Assembly: GCA_045594105.1 (NCBI GenBank)
Contig: JAZNXY010000005.1
Span: 1-32,870, forward strand
DNA from: URNF01 sp045594105
GTDB lineage: Bacteria > Bacillota > Clostridia > Oscillospirales > Acutalibacteraceae
Length of the DNA stretch: 32,870 bases
Direction of reading: 5' to 3'
Positions 27,935 through 32,870 of this stretch are shown here, piece after piece. Every line of letters begins with the position of its first letter. Within the stretch, counting starts at the first letter, position 1. The position numbers and the translations under genes were made by a program. Under the pieces are notes generated by a model, which was not told the DNA's origin, made no database searches, and worked only from the letters and a program-made list of their open reading frames with translations.

Positions 27935-30280
27935 ATGAATCCGTTTATTCCGATGCTTGCTTTGACAGGCACACCGACAGAAGAAAAAATCGAAAAAATG
28001 CTTACAACCTACAAACGAGTAGGTATTGATGCGGTACTGTTATATCCTCGCTCGGGACTTGAAATCGAATATATGTCCGAGGCGTTTCGTGACCTGATTG
28101 GGTTTGCGATCGAGACGGCAAAACGGCTTTCCATGCATATCTGGCTGTACGACGAGTTCAACTGGCCGTCCGGCTCCTGCAAAAATGCCGTGGCGAAGGA
28201 AAATCCCGCCTTTGCGGCACGTCGTTTTGTATATAAGGACGGTGCAGTGACGGTGGAAACGATGGAACCGGGCAAAGCGGAGCGTGTTTTTCACCCCTTT
28301 GATAACGATATGTTAAATCCCGATGCCATTGACTGCTTTATTCGCCTGACGCACGAGAAATATTACAAATGGTTCGGCGAATATTTCGGCAACGTGATTC
28401 CCGGTATTTTTACCGATGAGCCGAGCTTTATTTACACCGCCAATGCGGACGGCTTGTATCCCTACTACGAAGGTGTAGAGGAGGCGTATACGGCGGCGTG
28501 CGGTGGTGATTTGAGAGCGGATATTGTCGCTTTTCACGTAGGCGAGGAAACACCGCATTTTCCCGGTGTATTCCGTTCCCTTATCGGGAAACGCTTTACC
28601 GAGAGCTTTATTACCCGTGTTGCGGATTGGTGTAACGCACACGGCTTATTGCTCGCAGGTCATACCTTGAATGACGAAGCACCGCTCTCTGCCACCTTTG
28701 AAACGGGCGAATGGTTCTCTTTTATTGAAAAAATGAGCGTGCCCGGGGTGGACGAAATTCCGAGCAAGCTGTATGCCAATACCGATACCCTGTTTACCAT
28801 GCTGGAAAACGTGCGGTTTAACGGTAACAAATACGCTATGGCAGAATTGTTTGCGCTCGGCCCCTGCTCGATGCCGTTTGCACGTCGCAAACAGATTATA
28901 TGGTATGCTGCGGCACACGGTATTAACCGCTACTTTATCGCTATTTCGCATCTGGATGCGAAGGGTAACGTGAAAAAGCCCGACTTCTTTGATAATGTCA
29001 ACTATCACTGCCCTGATTTTGAGGGCTTTGGTCTGCTGGCGGAAGAAGCGGCTGCGGCAGTGCAGTTTGCGGAGAAAACGGTGGATGCAGCGGTGGGTGT
29101 GTACTGTCCGTATGATGCGTATCTGTCAGCCCTTGGCAGCAGAAAGGGTAATGAGGTAGAAGCACAGTTCAAAGCCACTGTGGAAGCACTGATTCAACAT
29201 CAGATTCCGTGGCGTATGCTGCGGGAAGGCGAAAAACACACCTGTAAAATGGCATTGTATCCCTCCCTTGACGGTATAAAAGATCTGGTCGCCGACAGGG
29301 TGTTTGCAAACGCAGAGCAAGCGGCAAAAGCTGCCTGCGTATACAGAACGACCACCGTTACCGATGCAAACGGTGCGTTGCTCGGGGATGTGTTGGTAAA
29401 AACCTATACCGACGGCTCGATTGCTGTCATTGATCGCAGAAACGAAGCGGCAGGTGTAAGATATGGTGTGCTGAACACGCCAAAAGGCACTGTGGAGCTT
29501 GTGCTGGACAATTACGGCGTTATGGTATTCGAAAAGGGCGTGCTTGCGACACCTGCGAAGGAAGGTAACACCTATCCCGTACAAAACGCAGTCTTGTCCT
29601 TCCCGTACGATAACGTATACCGTCCGCACTTCTTTGTACAGGATACAGCAAAGGTTACCCTGACCGAGCCGATGGATGTGACGGTGTGTGTACGCACCTA
29701 TCCCGAGCCGTTTACCCTGTATGCAGACGGCAAGGCGGTAGAAGCGAATGAGCCGTGCGATATGTTGACCGAATGCTACTCGCATTTGTACGTAAAAACC
29801 ACCCTGTCCTTGTCGGCAGGTGAACACACCTTGTCAGCAAAAGTGCAGGATCTGGGCTATTTACCTGCCGTGTTACTGCTTGGTGACTTTATGGCAGACG
29901 GTGACATTCTGCGTCCGCGCGGTGCGGAAGCACACGGTGCTTTCTGGCATACCGCAACCGTGACGGCTGATGTAACCCTGTCCGCAAAAGCGGCAGCGAT
30001 TGTTACCGATGATGTGAAGATGTATACAACCGCTTGCGTTAACGGAGAGTACATCGGTGCGTGTGCATTCCCGCCGTACCGCTTCGCCGTTCCCGAGAAG
30101 TTCCGTGGCAAAGAAGCGGTTTTGACCTTACAGATACATACCACGTTAGCGCCGCTTTTCAACGATTTGGCGGCACTGAAAAAGGCGGATATTTTTGTCA
30201 CCCCGTGGAATGACGTGCCTGCTTCCACCCCCGAAACGGTGGATGTAGCGGCACTCAATATCCGGGTAGAGGAGAATTGA
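27935..30280 (+). CDS. Large glycoside-hydrolase-like protein (GH106-related TIM barrel)
   Basis: 781 residues, no signal peptide, so intracellular. The N-terminal barrel starts with EKIEKMLTTYKRVGIDAVLLYPRSG (seen as VGIDAVLLYPRSGLE) and IWLYDEFNWPSGSCKN at about residues 69-84; NVIPGIFTDEPSF is at about 150. The pairing of these elements resembles GH106 alpha-L-rhamnosidases and many unassigned relatives. The second half, from about 480, consists of beta-rich regions ending in RVEEN, with jelly-roll-like repeats. Which acids are catalytic cannot be assigned here, and GH106 membership itself is uncertain. The ATG follows GAGGCGGTGG. The next gene starts one base after the stop, so the two are coupled. 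Confidence 0.65.
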   Translation: MNPFIPMLALTGTPTEEKIEKMLTTYKRVGIDAVLLYPRSGLEIEYMSEAFRDLIGFAIETAKRLSMHIWLYDEFNWPSGSCKNAVAKENPAFAARRFVYKDGAVTVETMEPGKAERVFHPFDNDMLNPDAIDCFIRLTHEKYYKWFGEYFGNVIPGIFTDEPSFIYTANADGLYPYYEGVEEAYTAACGGDLRADIVAFHVGEETPHFPGVFRSLIGKRFTESFITRVADWCNAHGLLLAGHTLNDEAPLSATFETGEWFSFIEKMSVPGVDEIPSKLYANTDTLFTMLENVRFNGNKYAMAELFALGPCSMPFARRKQIIWYAAAHGINRYFIAISHLDAKGNVKKPDFFDNVNYHCPDFEGFGLLAEEAAAAVQFAEKTVDAAVGVYCPYDAYLSALGSRKGNEVEAQFKATVEALIQHQIPWRMLREGEKHTCKMALYPSLDGIKDLVADRVFANAEQAAKAACVYRTTTVTDANGALLGDVLVKTYTDGSIAVIDRRNEAAGVRYGVLNTPKGTVELVLDNYGVMVFEKGVLATPAKEGNTYPVQNAVLSFPYDNVYRPHFFVQDTAKVTLTEPMDVTVCVRTYPEPFTLYADGKAVEANEPCDMLTECYSHLYVKTTLSLSAGEHTLSAKVQDLGYLPAVLLLGDFMADGDILRPRGAEAHGAFWHTATVTADVTLSAKAAAIVTDDVKMYTTACVNGEYIGACAFPPYRFAVPEKFRGKEAVLTLQIHTTLAPLFNDLAALKKADIFVTPWNDVPASTPETVDVAALNIRVEEN

Positions 30281-30281
30281 T

Positions 30282-32249
30282 ATGAGATTATCGTTGCGTA
30301 CAGGTACGGTCTGTCACTTTGACCACGATTATATTTTACGGCTGCTTGCCGCCTTGAAGGAATGCGGTAATCCGTTTGACGAGGTGTGGCTTGCCACCTC
30401 TTACGGCATTCCGTCGGTGGAACGTGTCAAAGAAGAGGTTAAGGATATGGCGTGGGCGGCAGAGCAGTTCAGAGCGGCAGGTATTGTTCCGTCTATGCAG
30501 GTGAGCCGTACCATCGGTCACCACGAAAGTGCACTGAAAAGCTTCGGCGGCGAAGGTGTGTTACCTACATTTTTGACGGTTATGTCCATTGATGGTATAA
30601 CCTGCCCCGGTGTATTTTGCTGGAACAGTGCCGATTTCCGTCAGTATGTACGTGAAACGCTGGAGGTATATGCTTCCTGGAAGCCCGCCATTGCATGGGT
30701 GGATGATGACATCCGTCTGCGCTTGATTGCAAAGTCCAAGGCGCTGTGCTTCTGTGATAACTGTATAGCCGTATTCAATGAAAAGATGGGTACCGATTAC
30801 ACCCGTGAAACCTTAAAACCCGTATTTTACGGGGACCCGAAGGTGCGTGAGCAGTATATTCAGGTGCAACGTGAGACCCTGGCGGATTTTATGGGGGTTA
30901 TCACGGAGGCGGTTACAACCGTATCTCCCGATACTGTAATTGGTTTGCAAAACGGCGGCAATACCACCATGGTGACCGATACCCAAAAGGCCATTATCGA
31001 TAAAATTATTGAGGTGTCGGGTAAAACACCCACCTTCCGTGCGGGCGGCGGTTTTTATGATGACCATAAGCCCGACGGCATGCTCACCAAATGTATGATT
31101 CTCAATTATATGAACGCCCGTTTGCCCAAAGAGGTAACCGCCCGTTCATGTGAAATTGAAAACCTGCCGTGGACGGTGTACGGCAAATCCCCCGAATGCA
31201 CCTGCCTGGAAGCGATTATGTACCTTGCGTACGGCTGCAACGAGGCGAGTGTCACGCTGATGAGTGCCAATGATGATATGGCATTTCAACAACGTCTGTT
31301 TAACAAGCTGACACAGCATCAGCCGTATTTTGATGCGTTCAACCTGGCGGCGAAGGACACCGTAAACGAGGGTATTGTGGTGTATCAGCCGCCCAAGGCA
31401 CACCTTGTGAAAGAGAATGAAAAGGGCGAGCCGTTCTTTAACGAAACGTGTATCTGGGATATGGCAGATGCTATGCGTTGGGGCTTGCCGTGGCATGCAG
31501 GCCCCCGTGGTAACTGTTATTTTCTTGCCGCTAAAGCGGTGGATTACCTTGCCGAAGAGGATATGGAGTTCTTGTCACGTGAGACGGTGCTTTTAGAAGC
31601 GGCGACACTGGATAAGCTGGTAGCGAAAGGATTTGGCGGTTACCTGAAAGCACGTACTGCACTGCAACCCGAAATATATCGCGGCGGTGTGTTTGAATAT
31701 TTGTCCGACCACCCTGTTTCCAACAGCATTTCTTGGGAAAACATACGTATTCGCAACGGAGCGCCAGGCGTACATATTGTGGGCGAGGACGTGGAAGAAC
31801 TGTCCCACCTTGTAACCATTACGGGTGGTATCCGTGTTGGTGCAGGTACGGTGCTGGCACCGACCGTAAACGGTGCAAAGTGGGTCATCTCTGCAGCGGG
31901 GCTGCAAAATGTCAACATCTCGTTTGCACGTCGTGAGCTGTTACGTGCGGCAGTCGATGCGGTGGCGAAAAAGCCGTTGCCCGCATACGTGGCAACGCAG
32001 GACCAGGTGGTATGCGTGCCGCGCGAAGACGAAAACGGCAAGGTGAAAACGGTGACCCTTTTGAACGTATCCTTGACCGACACCGAGGAGCTGGAAGTGG
32101 TGATCGCCAATCCTGCAGACACGAGTGGGTATACCTATTTTGACCCGTACGGCAACCCCGAACGACGTCCGTTCGTACAAAAAGACGGCCGTTTTGTTGC
32201 CACCTTACCGCCGCTGCGTTGTTGGCGTGCGGTGAGCATTTTGATGTAA
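30282..32249 (+). CDS. Putative glycoside hydrolase, GH42-like barrel protein
   Basis: 655 residues, cytosolic. The family is not one I can name with certainty. An N-terminal barrel-like region contains FDEVWLATSYG (about 32-42), WKPAIAWVDDDIRLR (133-147) and CFCDNCIAVFNEKMGTDY (156-173). The aromatic-acid strand end followed by C-x-C-x2-C and F-x3-M/L-G is like several GH42-type and related enzymes that read a cysteine-lined metal site. The middle has RSCEIENLPW and a helix MYLAYGCNEASVTLMSAN; the C-terminus (from about 560) is a small beta domain, with KTVTLLNVSLTDTEEL. AGAGGAG lies 6 bases before the ATG, inside the previous gene. Shared transcript with the GH106-like protein suggests that both act on one imported glycoside. 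Confidence 0.55.
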   Translation: MRLSLRTGTVCHFDHDYILRLLAALKECGNPFDEVWLATSYGIPSVERVKEEVKDMAWAAEQFRAAGIVPSMQVSRTIGHHESALKSFGGEGVLPTFLTVMSIDGITCPGVFCWNSADFRQYVRETLEVYASWKPAIAWVDDDIRLRLIAKSKALCFCDNCIAVFNEKMGTDYTRETLKPVFYGDPKVREQYIQVQRETLADFMGVITEAVTTVSPDTVIGLQNGGNTTMVTDTQKAIIDKIIEVSGKTPTFRAGGGFYDDHKPDGMLTKCMILNYMNARLPKEVTARSCEIENLPWTVYGKSPECTCLEAIMYLAYGCNEASVTLMSANDDMAFQQRLFNKLTQHQPYFDAFNLAAKDTVNEGIVVYQPPKAHLVKENEKGEPFFNETCIWDMADAMRWGLPWHAGPRGNCYFLAAKAVDYLAEEDMEFLSRETVLLEAATLDKLVAKGFGGYLKARTALQPEIYRGGVFEYLSDHPVSNSISWENIRIRNGAPGVHIVGEDVEELSHLVTITGGIRVGAGTVLAPTVNGAKWVISAAGLQNVNISFARRELLRAAVDAVAKKPLPAYVATQDQVVCVPREDENGKVKTVTLLNVSLTDTEELEVVIANPADTSGYTYFDPYGNPERRPFVQKDGRFVATLPPLRCWRAVSILM

Positions 32250-32270
32250 CCTCTGCGTCAGGAGAGAGAA

Positions 32271-32304
32271 AAAGAGCGTGCATCCTTTCGGATGTACGCT
32301 CTTT
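32271..32304. terminator. Terminator between the glycosidase operon and the PHP gene
   Basis: A 15-bp stem with one wobble (32271-32285 with 32290-32304), TTTC loop. The minus direction has five T residues and is a good terminator for the PHP gene; the plus side has a weaker tail. Confidence 0.8.
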
Positions 32305-32307
32305 CGT

Positions 32308-32870
32308 TTAGTCAAGTTCGTGGGTGAAAAGGGTAACGTTACCGTTTTTGACCCGTTGCACAAAATCTTTTTCGTCCTTAATAGGCGTTTGTGTTTGTAT
32401 GCCGCCGAAACGCTTTTGCTTACCTGCTACGTGGTTATCACTGCCCGCCAAGGGTAAAAGACCGTATTTTTCCGCAAACAGCGCCGCCATTTCGTTCTCA
32501 AGCGGCTTGCGGTTGGCATTATAGATTTCCACACCGTGTACGTGACGCGGGAATAAGCGGATGTAATCAATGTAGAAATCCTCACGGAACGGGTGTGCGT
32601 GGATAATCAGTGCGCCGTTATCTGCTAAAAAGGTTAAGCGGTCGCGGATGTCCATTTGCTCAATTTCGGGGTGGGAAAGCCACCACCATTTATCAAGACC
32701 GTAAACGAGAAAATCAGCCCCCTTATAAAACATTTCCACCCCGAAAAATACCGCAAGACCGATGCTTTTGCCGATTTTCACCGCTTGCTCATAGTCGCTG
32801 AACAAAAACTGCACACGGCTTTTGTAGGTGGGAAATTCTTCGCGGTGGGCGCCTATATAATGGTTGGTAA
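32308..32870 (-). CDS. PHP-domain metal-dependent phosphoesterase-like protein, N-terminus outside the window
   Basis: The frame is open to the window end, so at least 187 C-terminal residues are seen and the start lies beyond. The visible N-terminal part reads TNHYIGAHREEFPTYKSR. PHP-family metal ligands include His-Ala-His in LIIHAHPFRED and Asp-x-His in GSDNHVAG (about 45 residues from the end), preceded by VHGVEIYNANRKP. The first PHP motif (H-x-H) would be upstream. Single-domain PHP proteins hydrolyse small phosphate esters; the substrate is unknown. The GTG at 32814 could be mistaken for a start, but similarity and the open frame extend well upstream. Confidence 0.85.
   Translation of the reverse strand, partial: TNHYIGAHREEFPTYKSRVQFLFSDYEQAVKIGKSIGLAVFFGVEMFYKGADFLVYGLDKWWWLSHPEIEQMDIRDRLTFLADNGALIIHAHPFREDFYIDYIRLFPRHVHGVEIYNANRKPLENEMAALFAEKYGLLPLAGSDNHVAGKQKRFGGIQTQTPIKDEKDFVQRVKNGNVTLFTHELD

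Noticed and set aside
1..32870. tRNA or rRNA genes and insertion sequences
   Set aside because: No cloverleaf-like stretch with T-loop consensus, no rRNA sequence and no transposase-like protein was found in any intergenic interval.

Overview
The window looks like a chromosomal segment of a Gram-positive anaerobe of class Clostridia (an Oscillospirales or Christensenellales-type gut Firmicute would fit; the exact lineage cannot be read from one window). The basis is the gene families together: GatAB, T-box and preQ1-I riboswitches, ECF-transporter S components, a bacterial acyl-ACP thioesterase, UPF0340, DUF815, DUF975, strong AGGAGG-type ribosome binding sites and sigma-A promoters with 17-bp spacers. 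Base composition is mid-range in most genes; two small regulator cassettes are clearly more AT-rich. No tRNA, rRNA, CRISPR array, transposase or integrase was seen.

Layout. 1-1918: end of gatA plus gatB, closed by a terminator. 1926-2710: a small XRE regulator divergent from a SLOG/DUF1273 gene, with inverted operator-like repeats around the promoter. 2847-3488: a phosphoribosyltransferase-like protein whose PRPP loop lacks the usual acidic pair. 3530-5239: an MsbA-like ABC exporter. 5325-17980: one long minus-strand operon, read from 17980 downward as T-box leader, ilvA, ridA, leuA, leuC, leuD, leuB, ilvB, ilvN, ilvC, ilvD and a DUF815 AAA ATPase. It encodes nearly the whole isoleucine/valine/leucine pathway behind one T-box whose best specifier candidate is CTC (leucine). 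Inside it are a palindromic intergenic repeat (ridA-leuA) and a terminator hairpin (ilvC-ilvD).

18024-19149: UPF0340 protein and an ECF S component, divergent from overlapping promoters. 19233-23640: parA, parB, serS, acyl-ACP thioesterase and a putative PD-(D/E)XK-like nuclease with a C-terminal winged helix, tightly packed on the plus strand. 23646-24215: preQ1-I riboswitch and queT. 24213-24870: a compact cassette (XRE repressor, two palindromic operators, small divergent ORF) bounded by two nearly identical hairpin terminators. 24881-26448: family 4 uracil-DNA glycosylase followed by a GH43-like hydrolase on the minus strand. 26548-27785: cytosolic-type PduL phosphotransacylase and a DUF975 membrane protein. 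27935-32249: two large intracellular glycoside-hydrolase-like proteins in one transcript. 32308-32870: a PHP-domain protein running off the window.

The most interesting places are the repeat-bounded XRE cassette at 24.2-24.9 kb, the XRE/SLOG pair at 1.9-2.7 kb, the single-T-box BCAA operon with a DUF815 ATPase at its end, the nuclease-like protein overlapping the thioesterase, and the pair of divergent glycosidase-like proteins. None is proven to be a new system from sequence alone.
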